From Chloranthus sessilifolius (Eukaryota; Streptophyta; Magnoliopsida; Chloranthales; Chloranthaceae), in NCBI GenBank assembly GCA_021018995.1, contig CM037595.1, positions 78,617,159 through 78,681,158 of the forward strand: DNA of 64,000 nucleotides. The letters are read 5' to 3'. Below the pieces are notes generated by a model that worked only from the letters and a program-made list of their open reading frames with translations, made no database searches and was not told the DNA's origin. Below, piece by piece: positions 32,950 to 44,110 of this stretch (positions within the stretch are counted from its first letter, which is position 1; every line of letters starts with the position of its first letter). Both the position numbers and the translations under genes were made by a program.

Positions 32950-33340
32950 TTTAACTGAATTGCGCACCGGTCTCTCGGTGCTTAATCGCTTTGAGTGGGT
33001 CACAGACTCAGTGAGCGACCGGCTGACTTGCTCAGTGAGTTTTCTAGTTCTAACACTATTAGGACTAATTGCACGCTTAGTGTGGGGTGCGAAATCTGAT
33101 TAAGCATCTCTTTAGGGGTGCTTAATTGAGGAAGCTTGGGGGTCAAGGACTGTAAGACTAGGTCGGGCATAGGCCACTTGCGCGCCGGTGGTGGGGCGCT
33201 CAATTCGATCGCACGTCTCATATGAGGCACGTAATTAAGTCTCAAGGTGGTCTGGGAAAAGGAAGTCTGGTCTGAAAGGGGACTAATTGCACGTGTGTAG
33301 TTTCACGTGTAATCAAATTGAGAAAGTGATTTTAGGTGCG
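32950..33340. repeat. GC-core hairpin array in LTR of element B
   Basis: Examples: ATTAAGCATC - 8 nt - GGTGCTTAAT (33099-33126 area) and ATTGCACGTG - 8 nt - CACGTGTAAT (33286-33313 area), each a 10-bp stem with one wobble position. Others are weaker. Confidence 0.7.
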
Positions 33341-33379
33341 TAATTCTTGGATGTTCGAGTTCGGGTCGTGTCTGAAATA

Positions 33380-33770
33380 TAAGACTATTGTTTCAGCTTG
33401 TATTTCAACTATATACTATTGTTTTAGTATGTAGTCTCCCTACATTGGGATCTGAGCCACAGAGCTATTATTTCAGAATGTGCTAAGCCATGTACTATTG
33501 TTTCAGTGCATGGTCTCTACGTGAGGATTATGGGGTCGAAATGCTAGACTATTATTTCAGTCTATATTTTGACTGTATACTATTATTTTAGTATAGTCTC
33601 CCTACGTCTGGATCTGAGCCACAGAGCTATTGTTTCAGCCTGCGCTCACCCATGTACTATTGTTTCAACGCATGGTCTCTACGTTAGGGTTATGGGGTCT
33701 AAAATGCTAGACTATTATTTCAATCTGTATTTTGACTATATACTATTATTTCAATATATAGTCTCACATA
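33380..33770. repeat. Tandem hairpin set with constant loop in LTR of element B
   Basis: Four to five copies of the repeat seen at 16589-16830. Stems around the loop ATTGTTTC or ATTATTTC include CCATGTACT/AGTGCATGG (33488-33513), AGACT/AGTCT (33546-33563) and TATACT/AGTATA (33576-33595). Confidence 0.85.
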
Positions 33771-33852
33771 TGGCCCTAAAACAGGGTAAAGGAATCAAAG
33801 GTTGACCAAATAAATTTGTATATTCTGAGATGACAAAGTGGGAGTGTCTACA

Positions 33853-33866
33853 GAGGCCCCTCTTCG
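33853..33866 (-). promoter_or_regulatory. Polypurine tract of element B
   Basis: The minus strand reads GAAGAGGGGCCTC immediately before the LTR start TGTAGACAC. Confidence 0.65.
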
Positions 33867-34119
33867 GCGCGCTCTTGTGAAGTAAGAACGCGTCGAAGAA
33901 GTAGACACCCCTCATTCGAGGTGTCTTCTCGTTTCTCTTAGGATAGCACAAATGTGAACTAGGGATGTTGACATGACAGGCTTGGTTTTCTTATCTATCA
34001 GTGCAAGCTAAGATGGAGCATTCGGGGGCCCAGTCGTAGCTGTCGAAAGGCATGTTCCATGCCGTGGATGCCTGTGAACTCGTCAGATATCGTGACCATG
34101 TCATAAAATGACGGGAAAT

Positions 34120-34283
34120 CGTGTATCCTATTTCGTGGGTGCAAGGGGCATCCCATCGCATGGCGTGACCTGCTGCGAGTGACAGTCAAACAGAAAGTAG
34201 AATCATTATATCCTAATCTATGGGAGCAAGGGACATCCCGCCGCATGTCGCGACCTGCTGCAAGGGGTAATCAAATAGAGGGG
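34120..34283. repeat. Two-copy tandem repeat of about 85 bp
   Basis: TATCCTATTTCGTGGGTGC...CGACCTGCTGC-type blocks start near 34123 and 34208; both contain GCAAGGGRCATCCCRYCGCAT and ACCTGCTGC. Confidence 0.7.
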
Positions 34284-34989
34284 TATGACGCAGTCGAGGT
34301 ACCAAAGGGCGTCATACAAATGTCTATAAGGTCCGGGGACTAATAATAAAATGTAATATAATGTCGAAGGCTTTCACAAGTCATGTCAGACCGGGCGCGT
34401 CATTACTAACACCAATGAGCACCAGGCGTTCCTTTTTCAATAGGCGTTTGTAAGTTCTTAGATTAAATATACTCATTGTTCAGTTTCTCAGGGGAATGAC
34501 TAGTTTAGGCTGGTAATTGAGGTAAATTTTGGTAGGTAAAGTCTCTTTGTTTATTTTTATTTTAGTTTCTTCTCTTAATAGTTTGATTATTTTCTTTTTT
34601 TTTGGTAGTAAAAGATTTTTCTTTTGGAAGTAAGTAAGGGGTTTTGAAATTTTGGGAGTTTAATTTAAGATCAATTCGGTAGTAAATCGGCAGAAAATGT
34701 GGCTTTCGAGATGTCGTTGAGCAGATCCACCAGTAAGGGAATTGTGGACCTGACTATTTATGTGGTTGTCAAGATGACATTTGGCATGCCGGATACTCCA
34801 TCTAACCTTCTTGGCGAATACTGATAATTGTCTCTTATGGGAGGACTACAGTGATTAACGAGTCGAGAGAGGCATGTTTTGAAAATATTTTGATTTAATC
34901 ATAGCTAACTATATTTCTACAAGGAATATCGAGTAATTAAAAAGTGGGTAGTACTTACCTGGGGGTGATACTTACCTGAATTATGCGTA

Positions 34990-35785
34990 GCTTGTGTAGT
35001 TCGTGATGGGACTGATCGGTTGTCGGGGTGATACTGCGATGGGACTTTGGTGATTTCTTCTCTTTTCTTTATGTCTGCTGTGGCAGAGCTTGGTGGTCGC
35101 CAATGTGATGAAACATCTTGGGGGAAGTGATGTCGCGATGGGACTTAGGAAAATTTTCTTTCTTTGGTTGTGCGTTGGATGAGTCTTGGTGGGACGTGGG
35201 GATTCTGACAAGATGTTCGCTCTGAAACTTGGCATTGGTCAGATGCGATGGGACATGGGAGGAGTCCCGAATCTTCATGCATTTTTGTTGCGGCAGTGGC
35301 GTCTGGAACTATTATGTAACGAGCAATTCGGGAAGAGGGCTCCTTGCTTTTAGCGATGGGACACGATCGAGCTATCTCCCTTTTCATCATATGGCATGGC
35401 AGGTGTTGTTTGAGCTTTTCGGGTAGTGAAATTTGCGATGGGATATTGGTTGAGCATAGTTAGTGATGGGATGCTGGTAGGATATTTACGCGATAAGTGT
35501 GTCTTATTTCTTTCTTTGGCAGAACTTGGGTTATGAAAAAAATCACGTTGTGGTTGCATCGTGATTGGCTTAGTTTTTTTGGTCGTGTGCCCGCATTTTC
35601 TGGAAATTTGCTTTTGGCTTTTCACGATGGGACATGAGGGCATGACTAATTTATTATGATGGGACTGGATATTGAGGTGGTATCATGTGTGTGCATGTTA
35701 TAGTGGTGGGATGTGCGTGAGCGACTGCCCCTCTCTCCTTCTTTCTCTCTGAACAGCCTGTGAGGCTACGTGATGGGACAGGAGA
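34990..35785. repeat. Interspersed GCGATGGGAC motif
   Basis: About twelve copies of GCGATGGGAC or one-base variants (near 35003, 35038, 35133, 35189, 35247, 35353, 35433, 35463, 35624, 35658, 35702, 35771) at irregular spacing, in otherwise unrelated noncoding sequence between the polypurine tract and the antisense units. Confidence 0.85.
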
Positions 35786-35829
35786 GTTTTGATCAAGGTG
35801 AGGTAGAAAGGTGTGAAGGTATAGATTTT

Positions 35830-36225
35830 GTCCAAATTCAGGCATTGCGTGCCTAGTTTAGGTCGCTCAATATGATTGCGTGCCTGCTTTTGGGCTGCGA
35901 TCATAGGTTCGAAGGGCCATTTACGCGTGTCTGAGTATTCGCGTGAATGGATTATGCGCTCTAATCATTGCGTGTGATTGAGGTGTCACCTGGTCATTGT
36001 GCGGGCGACTTTTTGTATTACGTGGTGCGAGGTAGTGGTTTAATAAGGTTGTGCAGTTTATAGTTGGCGCGAGATCGATGTGTCGCCAGGTCAGTGTATG
36101 GGCGCCGTTGGTGCAGGCGATGGTTTCTTTACGTGCTCGGATCAGAGCGTGTGTCTTGGATCGAGCGCAGTATGCGCAGTGCGTGAATGATTTAAGCGCA
36201 TGTGTCTAGGCGCGTGATTAAGTCC
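35830..36225. repeat. GC-core word array upstream of an antisense promoter (element B)
   Basis: Words of the LTR hairpin family (GATTGCGTGCC, GTGCGGGCGAC, GGCGCGTGATTAAG) are dense here and stop at a TATA box at 36231. Confidence 0.6.
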
Positions 36226-36230
36226 GTACT

Positions 36231-36238
36231 CTATATAA
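36231..36238 (+). promoter_or_regulatory. TATA box of antisense unit B1
   Basis: CTATATAACCAAGG, followed by TTCTCATTCTCTGGTTTAG. Element C has the matching CTATATAAGCAAAG on the minus strand at 63752-63760. Confidence 0.6.
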
Positions 36239-36239
36239 C

Positions 36240-36760
36240 CAAGGGAGCCTTCATTTGTTTCTCATTCTCTGGTTTAGTCTCGAGTTTTACTTTTTTTGGA
36301 TATCTTATGTTCTAAAATTCATGTTTTAGTGATATTAGATGATCTAATCATCCGATTGGGATGCCATTTCTTCTTATGTTCGTGATTTCGTGTGATCTTC
36401 TCCCTGAGGTGATGCTCGGGAACGGTGTTATTATGAGAATGGGCGGTATTGGGAATGAGGGCGCTAGTCTTCACATCAATCCCTTTTAGGGAGCAGTGAA
36501 GGCAGCGTTGAGGAGGCGGCGGCGGAGGAGGTGAAGATGGCAAAAGAGAAGGTGTTACAAGTGGAGGGATGTATTACCCAACCAATCCTTCTTAAAGCCT
36601 ACGATTGGAAGCTCCGCTCCTCTCTTTGTGTTGATTTCAGGTTTCCAGTTTTCATTTTGAATTGTAAGTTAGGTTCTAGGATTTCATTTTGGGTTGTATA
36701 TTCAGGAGGTATGACTCCAGTGATACTTGTAAAATTTTTAAGTTATAAATAAAGAGGTAT
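36240..36760 (+). ncRNA. Antisense transcription unit B1 (coding potential unclear)
   Basis: Between a TATA box and a conserved 3' hairpin plus AATAAA. It is homologous to 63210-63590 (minus) in element C, including GAGAATGGGCGGTATTGGGAATGAG-like and GGGAGCAGTGAAGGCAGCG words. Neither strand keeps a long frame in both copies, so I mark it as a possible noncoding transcript or a decayed gene. Confidence 0.4.
36695..36752 (+). terminator. 3'-end module of unit B1: hairpin plus AATAAA
   Basis: TTGTATATTCA then GGAG-GTATGA-CTCC (36705-36718), and AATAAA at about 36747. It is one of six such modules in the window (see findings). Confidence 0.6.
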
Positions 36761-37700
36761 TTCTTTGTTTATTGTACTCATTTATTTGTTAAACCTATTT
36801 AATGGATTAGTTATTTGATTTGTTTGACTAAGTTTAGGCTTTGACTTAGCTTAGAGTTTTGGGATTCATTCCGGATTTATTTAGGGTTTATCCTGAGATT
36901 AATTTGCTTTATTGAGTTTTGTTTAGAGAGTTCACTTGGTTCTGATGGGTTTGTTGGGGGCATCTTTTTTTTGTGGTCCCAAACAAGTCAGGGTCTTGCT
37001 TTAGAGAGTTTTTTTATTGTTTGTTTTGTTTAAGGTTTTAGGATATTTTGTTTTAGTCTTTTTATTTAATTCGAGATGACACTTGTTAGAAGTATGTGAG
37101 TTTTGAAAGAGTTCTAGATGGTTGTTGGGTGTTTTACTCCTATTGGTTTATCTAAGCTTGTCACGGATTGTGGTTTTTCAGAGGGGGTTATGTGTTTGGT
37201 TTGGATTTAATTAGATTAGAAGGGTTTAAAGGTGTGACACTTTTCATTTTGTAATTTAGGAAGGTATAGTTTATAAGTGTGAGCCCAAAGGCTTTGGTTC
37301 TTGTTGTTTTGAATTTTATTTCAAGTTTAGGATTAAAAGTTTTGGGGCATATTTTTTTGTTTGTGATTTTGGACTTTTTTTTTCTTTCATTAATGTCTTT
37401 TCTTCCTTTCTATTTTTTATTTTGGGTATTGAACCCAAAGAGTTATGTTCATTGAGTGGATTATTGGGAATGGACAGGATTGGTAATGTGAGGTGATAGT
37501 AGGGTTGGTGCTATCAACCCAACTTGAAGTGGTTTCTCGAATAAATTCGGATTCGGGAATTGCCTGAACGTGCTGGTTTTAAATTCTTGTTTTAAGTTGT
37601 ATATCCAGAGGGTATGCCCTCTGTGTGTTTTGTAATTATTTTTTCATTTATGAAGTGATTATGTTTCTTAATTCCATTTGTGGTTATTTAGTAAATTTAG
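36761..37700 (+). ncRNA. Antisense unit B2 (coding potential unclear)
   Basis: T-rich sequence with no domain. 37440-37600 (TTGGGAATGGACAGGATTGG, GGTTGGTGCTATCAACCCAACTT) is homologous to 61975-62400 (minus) in element C and, more weakly, to unit B1. It ends in the module at 37596-37650. Confidence 0.35.
37596..37650 (+). terminator. 3'-end module of unit B2: hairpin
   Basis: GTTGTATATC then CAGAGGG-TATG-CCCTCTG (37606-37623), a perfect 7-bp stem, and T-rich sequence with TTTGTAATTA after it. Confidence 0.65.
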
Positions 37701-38099
37701 TTTGGTTTACTTTGTAGCTTACTTTGTTTGTGTCGGGAATGAGGTTTATTTATTTAAGTTTGGTTTGATTTGGTGTATTTATTTTGGATCGGGGCATGTT
37801 GGAGGCATTTTTTTAGTTTAATTTGGGTCTTAGTTGAAGTGTATAAGTGATGGGGGGCATTTTCTTTCGTTTTGGTCTTAGTTGATGTGTGTAAATGATG
37901 TTGGGGAGCATTTTTTTTTAGTTTAATTTGGGGTGTATATATATATATATATATATTATTTAGAAGTGTTTTTGGATTGGTCTTTGCAGGGGCGTGGTTT
38001 AGGTTGGTAATTAATGTTGGAAGTCTCCTAATTTGGTCTTGTGAACTTGCTGTTATGGGCATATATTCTGTGTTTTTAGGGGATTGTGTGCTTCACTCT
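37701..38099. other. T-rich noncoding stretch with TA microsatellite
   Basis: Low-complexity T/G-rich DNA. TTTAGTTTAATTTGGG-type words recur near 37800, 37860 and 37918, and a (TA)n run lies at 37936-37957. No gene seen. Confidence 0.5.
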
Positions 38100-38450
38100 G
38101 AGCACAGGAACAAATTGCACGCTGGCAAAGACGCGCGCGATTCCGGGGGTCAGAAGGCTATTAAGCTCTGGCGTTCGGTCGTTTAACCGAGTTAAATGCG
38201 TGGTATAGGGCGGAAGATTAGGGAGGTGGCCGATCACTGTACAGGTGGCCTTGGCATTTACGCACCTCTGTGTGGACACACAAGATGATTACGCGTCTGA
38301 TAGGCTACTCGCAACCAGTGCTTCGGGTTAGTTTGAACGGGTGACAATCAGTTTATGCGCTCAAGGATGGGCGTGTGATCTGAATTAAATGCAGGGAAGG
38401 TGGTGCGTGATTTAATTGAGCGCATGAATTAAAGTGCGCGATTTAGCCAT
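38100..38450. repeat. GC-core word array upstream of the PMD gene promoter (element B)
   Basis: GACGCGCGCGATTC, ATTACGCGTCTG, GGTGCGTGATTTAATTGAGCGC and AAAGTGCGCGATTT words crowd the 350 bp before the TATA box. They belong to the same family as the LTR hairpins. Confidence 0.65.
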
Positions 38451-38454
38451 GTCC

Positions 38455-38462
38455 TATAAATA
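38455..38462 (+). promoter_or_regulatory. TATA box of the PMD gene in element B
   Basis: CTATAAATAG, 170 bp before the ATG at 38631, followed by a pyrimidine-rich leader. The copy in element C has TTATATAAATT at 61073-61081 on the minus strand. Confidence 0.65.
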
Positions 38463-38630
38463 GTTCAAAATTTTTCATTTTCACGCTATCCGGTTTTGTC
38501 TTCGATTCTCTAGTTTCCTTGTTTCCTTGCGCTCTAGTTTTCGTGTTTTCACTATATCTTGCGATCCGACAGTCCGTTTCAGGCACCATTTCTTCCATTC
38601 TCTTTAATTTTTTAACCTCTTTTTTCTAGG

Positions 38631-41600
38631 ATGGAGGCTAAGGGTTGTAGTAGACATGATCTTACTGTTTCCAAGTTGGAGAGGATCATGATGGGGGAGA
38701 TAGGTGAGATGTCCAAGGCTCGGACCGATGCTGTTGTCGGGGAGGTGGATGTCGGGGAGATTGTTAGAGAGGAGGTACCGGGGGGTGATCAGGTGGAGGT
38801 CAGAGAGGAGGTACTCGAGATTGAGTAGGGTGTAGCTGAGAAGGAGGGTGAGAGGGTTGAGGGTGAGAGAGCTGAGGGCGAGAGAGACGAGGAGGAGAGA
38901 GCTGAGGACGAGGCTGAGGAGCACCAGGGAGAGGAGCATCAGGCTCGCAGACACTCCCGCTGGAGGATTTCTCTGCTCGAGGCTGGGTAAGTACCCGTGA
39001 GCAAGAGTTCCTTCATTTTTTTAGGCATTTAGGTTTTGATATAGACTTATTAGGATATGAAAACCCTTCTAATTTATGTCGAACCTGCATTGATCATTGA
39101 CTGTGTGCTCACCCATGCATCATGACAGCATCTAGAGATAGGCCACGTTTCTGCTTTATTGTTCTTATCATGTTTTGTGTGCTTGTTATGAATTTTCATT
39201 GTGTGTTTTGGCATACTTCGTTGGCTTCTTGGTGGATTTGTCTGTCTCTCGTCGTAGGTATGTGTGTTAGTCTTATTTTCATTATTTTTTTTTGTTGGTC
39301 GTTGTACCATTCGATAGGAGCCCCCACAGCTGGCTATCAGCTCGGCATGGACCAAGTCTCATATTTGGTACCGTACCTTGCAGAAGTTTCAGTGAGCGCG
39401 GTTGGTGCTTCCACCTTCAGGCCGATCCTGGAGCTAGGGCCCCTTCAGGTTGATCATGGTCTGATTGCGGCAATCTTGGAGAGGTGGAGGGAGGAGCATC
39501 AGGCGCTTCTCTTTCCAGTGGGTATGTTGCTATCGGCTCCAGAGGACCGGGTCCGCATCACCAGTCTTCGTTTTGAGGGCGAGCCAATCACGGGGCGGAT
39601 GGCGGGAGTGTATTTGGAAGTGTGTGAGGAGATTTTGGGTGTGCCGTATAGGTTGAGGGGATCGGGGCCGGGTGTAGTTTGAGTCACTTGGTTCTTTGAT
39701 ACATTCTCTAGTGGCTTCGTCCCTCCAAGGCATCATTCAAAGGGGAGGACGTCTTATGAGGCGTGTTGTGTGGTGGTGGCGGGTCAGGAGTTCGTAGTTG
39801 AGTCAGGGTTGGCTGCGGATAGAGTGCTTCGAGCATTCTTGATGCACTTCTTTAGTGCAGTACTCTTTTCTTCTTCAACTTAGGGATGCGCCACTGGGTT
39901 GTTTTTATTGACTCTTAGGGACTTGGATCGGGTCCCTACCTATGTGTGGGGTGTGGCCGCATTAGCACATCTTTATGAGCAGCTTTATCATCAGGGACGG
40001 GGTGTCACGACGATCGGAGGATTCCTTCCCTTCCTCCAGGTGAGTTTTAGTTAATCAGTGTCATGACGTCTTTGTTTTTCTTGGTCTTTTAGGGGTAGCT
40101 ATTTAACATTTCTTCTTTTTACGTTTTCTAGTTTTGGGCGTATGATCACTTCGCCTTTCTTCGCTCAGGGGTTTCGTTGGAGGTGAGGTTCATGTTTCCA
40201 CAGATGCATGTGTGGAGGGTAGCGCTACAGGGTCGTCGCTGGTCTTCAAATCTTCAGACCGTGCATGGTCTTTTTGAGGACATGCATGCAGGGTAGGTAT
40301 ATATCATTGTGTGCTCATTTTGTTTCGTTTTAGTTGGGCTTTTGGAGTCTAAGGTTTCATTGACGAGTTGGCTTGCTTGTTTGGTTGTAGGTGATCTGGA
40401 GGCCCTACGAGGATGGGGAAGATGTTGCTGTGCCAGTGATTCAGTCTGGTCAGCCTTTCGTTGACATGGACATATGGGTCCATTGTTTTGAGAAGGTGGA
40501 GAGGATCCACCTATCTCGAGCGGTACGACAGTTTGGGTTCACTTAGGGAGTCCCTCCAGAGATTCGCCACAAGGTGGCGAAGAGGATGACCGGCCCCCCT
40601 GGCCGAAACTTTGTAGAGCGGATGGTACTTTAGATGGCTGATTTTAGAGCTGGGGGGACCAGGGTGACAGGGGCGCGTGATGAGGCAGATGTGCGAGAGT
40701 TTGTGAGGTGGTATAGGGCATTGGGTGGTGGGAGCCTCTTCACACATCCCTTCCATGGGAGTGGCTCTTTTGTGGTAGGCGGGCTGAAGTTGACGTCGGC
40801 ATTGAGCGAGAGATTGGCCGCGTTGGAGTAGGGCCATCTCACAGCGAATGTGCGGGGGGCATTAGATGCACTTCATTGAGTGATGGAGCAGATGGGGTGC
40901 ACCCATCGTCCTGATGAGGATATGCTGCGCTCCCTAGCTACCTTGGTTGCTCAGGCTAGGGGAGCGGAGGATGAGTTGGGGGCTCGGCTAGCGGAGACTC
41001 GACGTCTCCTGGTGAGTTAGTTTATTGGTTTAATTACTTATGTATCACATTAACTTAGTCTTCCTATCATTTTGATATAGTCGTGGTGTCTCATTTTATT
41101 TTGGGTAGTCCGAGAGGGAGGCCGAGGTTGCCAGTCATCTGGCAATGATCGGGTTGGTACGCAGTCAGTAATAGGACGGCCGGGTGGTGGAGGCCAGCCT
41201 ACGATATGAGATTGATCGATTGATAAGTATCTATACTAACATGATTTTATTAATTTTTAGCATTGTGAGCTTGCCAACTGATGTGTTTATTATTATTCGT
41301 AGAGAGCCGAGCTTGCTGCTGGAGGTCCCACTCCGGCATTTGATCCATCTTCAGTTGCTTCCTCTAGTTGGGAGGATCCAGCAATGGCTCAGCTTTGGGC
41401 TGAGCTGGAGCACTGGGTAAGTTTCCTCAATCCTTCAACTCGTTTGTATAATTGTAGTAGTTCGTTGGGTGTTATTGTTTCGCTTTCTTACTAGTTTATT
41501 AACATTGTGTTGGTCTTTTAGCGTCGGATTGTCGAGGACTTCTAGGCGAGGGAGGCGACTGCTGCCTCTCTGCGCTTTGATAGTCATAATTTTTGGTTTG

Positions 41601-42540
41601 GTGTAATTCAGTTTAGATTTATTTTATTTTATTTTATTTGTGTTGTTTTGTTTGATTTTGTGTGCAAGTTGTTTCGGACTCCGCTCGTGAGGCTCCCCCT
41701 CAAGGCCGCTCCTATTCCTTCCCAGGTATGTTTTAATTATTGTGTTCGTAGCTTATTTGTCATCATAGCGTTATCTGATGTATTTATTCATTTTCGCATT
41801 GTAGCCACCTACGTTTGTTATTCATTCCATGCAGTCTGCTGATCCAGTGACCTCTGCGACGGTTGAGCGACTTCTGGGGGAGAGGGCGGATCTGGTATGA
41901 CTCTTTCCTTTTCAAAGTTTTTCTATGTTCGTATATATGTGCATTGGTTTTCTTTGACTTGGTCTGGTTACGTAGGTTCGTCAGCTTGAGGAGGCACGCC
42001 TAGAGGTGACAAGAGCACGCGCCACTCCTGAGGTGAGACGGATCTTTGGAGACACTCCGAGTCGCGATGACTTGTTCGTTGAGATGATGGTCACACAGAA
42101 GGCTCAGATTGAGGCATTAGAGGCAGCGCATCGGATGACGCTGGCAGAGATGCAGGCGTCTCTAGATGGGTTGCAGTTTCGTCTGATGAGGAGTGAGCGG
42201 AGAGTGTGCAGGTTTGCTATCCAGCTTGATGGATCGGAGTCGAGGGCCACGGGTTCCTTGGTCGGGCAGTCTCATCACACGTCACGTGATATTGTCAAGG
42301 GTGATGCTTGTGAGGATTCTGTCGTTTGTGAGGTTCGCGAGGTACCCTCCTCGTTCTCAATCGAGTCAGTCTGTTAATCAGACAAGTGAGGGGGATTCTG
42401 TAGCGGGGTCGCGTCGTCTAGAGGTTTCGCGGACTCCAGGGTCTGGGATTGTATTTTCGGAGGATCAGTCTACGGACCTTCGAGCTGATGATACCGGGGA
42501 CAGTGGTGATCGGCCATCCCAGCGGCAGCGTAGGGAGTAA
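38631..42540 (+). pseudogene. Antisense cargo gene of element B: plant mobile domain (aminotransferase-like) protein
   Basis: The gene runs opposite to element B. It begins MEAKGCSRHDLTVSKLERIM with an acidic Glu/Val-rich stretch. The plant mobile domain (PMD, PF10536 from memory) is recognisable at about 39310-40220: HGLIAAILERWREEHQ, LRFEGEPITGRMAG, VPTYVWGVAALAHLYEQ, IGGFLPFLQ and FWAYDHFAFL. A helical, coiled-coil-like tail (LEAAHRMTLAEMQASLDGL) ends at 42540. Blocks are separated by 60-110 bp gaps with GT..AG borders, for example 40040-40131 and 40293-40388, so it looks like a multi-intron gene. PMDs occur in host genes (MAIN/MAIL1 in Arabidopsis, tied to silencing and splicing) and in transposons; the role here is unknown. 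The copy has several breaks. Confidence 0.75.
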
Positions 42541-42680
42541 CGGTGCATGTGTATTTTTCATTTTATCCATTGTGTGTGTGTTGTATATACAGGGGGTATG
42601 CTCCTGGTGACAAGTGTAAAGAAAGAAAAGAATAATTTTGATATATATAGAGAGATTTTTTTATTTAGATGCACCTAATT
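42541..42680 (+). terminator. 3'-end module of the PMD gene in element B
   Basis: TTGTATATAC then AGGGG-GTATG-CTCCT (42591-42605; one G-U pair), followed by AAGAATAATTTT. It is homologous to 57000-57040 (minus) after the PMD gene of element C. Confidence 0.6.
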
Positions 42681-43000
42681 GGCTCCTTTTCTTTTAGTTA
42701 CCTCTCGCATTTGTCCTTCACTTTTTAGTTTCTTTAGCACCGTCAACCGTCATTAGGACTTGGATGCTTCCTGAGCTGGCTTGGTGGTAGTTTGAAGGTT
42801 GCTTCGTGTCTACACATGTAAAGGTAATGCTATCAATAATTTTTATTCTCCCCCTTGCTAGTTGTCAAGGGAGGCGAGTATCTCAGACCGAGGTCTGGTA
42901 GTAAAGGATGGATATGTTGCACTTTTTCATTTCTTTTTCTTTTTCTTTTTGAGTAAAAATAATGCAACAAGGAAAGCAAATAACTAGAATCATAATAAAA
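42681..43000. other. Noncoding stretch after the PMD gene
   Basis: 42760-42930 is homologous, inverted, to 56690-56860 in element C (GTCTACACATGTAAAGGTAATGCTATC and CTCAGACCGAGGTCTGGTAG-like words). CAGACCGAGGTCTG (near 42885-42898) is a palindrome. No coding signal. Confidence 0.5.
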
Positions 43001-44110
43001 ATAAAAAATAAAAATGCCCTAGCGTAGGAGCGTGGTAGGATCGACAATATAATGTCTTTGGTAGCATTCTCCGGACAGTAACTTCGTTATTCCTCATCTT
43101 CCTTGGTGGACGAGCCGGCGCTACTAAGGTGATTCTCGTTCTAATCTAAAAAAAATGCCCCAGTGTCTAGATGCAATGGAGCTTTTCTGGGTTTTAGATG
43201 AGCACTTTGGGTCTATACGAAGTCATGAGTACTTGGTGAGTTAGTTTTGAAGAAAAGCTTATTAGTACAATCATCGAACTAGGAAAGGTCATTTTAATTA
43301 TGTCAGTTGTGTACAAGGGTCTACCTTTGGGTGTCAGTCATCCTATCCCATGGTTATTAGGGAGAAGTACGGTAGGTATAGTAAGTTATTGCATCAATCA
43401 TCATTCATCGATTCTCGGTTTCATTCTTAGGAGTATCCTGTAAGGGCTTCCGATATATCATTCAAAAACAAAATAAGTAGAAGAGGGGTGAGGCTCAGTG
43501 ATGTGGGGAATAATTTATATCTAACACTTTGTAAAAGGGATGAGTAAGAATTTTTTCTCAGAGGGGATACGGGGTGCCATAATTGAGCTCTTCGTCGTGT
43601 TTAAGTACCATCAAAATCTCATATTCTATGGTTAGAAGGAGTTTATCCTCCTCCTGCCACCTTGCGACGATATCTAGTAGTATGGGGACATCAGGGATGC
43701 CCTCGTAACTTACTTATATATTTCTAGTAAAGTTACCAGAGATATCCTCATGGCCTGCTTGTGCTTCCCTGTGCTCATTGACTTGTTCATTCGTCATAAT
43801 GCTCTCACTCGATTTTTTTATATATATTTTTGAAAGCATCCTACTAGCACAAGAATAATGAGTTTTGATTAAACCTAGCATCTTCATTTTTTTTGCTCTA
43901 ACGTCTCCTCTAATGGCGGGGGAAGGAGAAATGAGGATTGGGTGCTACTTATGCTTTTAAAAGAGATTAGATATGTCACTTGTCCTTTGATCAGGTTGCT
44001 TGAGTAAGAAAGTGGGCAATAAATTAGAGGTCTTAAGGATATTATGAGAATTAATGACATACGACCGACGAATGGGTCGTGACAACTACAGGGGTGGTAA
44101 GTATAAGTAT
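43001..44110 (-). repeat. Spacer shared by elements A, B and C (B copy)
   Basis: Noncoding sequence just downstream of pol. It is homologous to 7561-8160 in A and, inverted, to 55441-56450 in C; the best block is 43570-43800. It is conserved between copies whose antisense genes differ. Confidence 0.75.

Larger units (their letters stand above)
31295..33852 (-). mobile_element. Tat-type LTR (3' LTR of element B)
   Basis: In minus direction it begins TGTAGACACTCCCAC at 33852 next to a polypurine tract, and ends GCGATCGCAACCAACTA near 31295. It shares with LTR A the hairpin tandem (33380-33770), the GC-core hairpins (32950-33340), the GCTAAGGAGGAT / CCTCCGTAAGCTCCC block (32165-32235) and the AT-rich tandem part (31480-32130). 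The flank below 31294 is homologous to the leader of element A, so this LTR also looks like a 5' LTR on that side (see findings). Confidence 0.8.
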
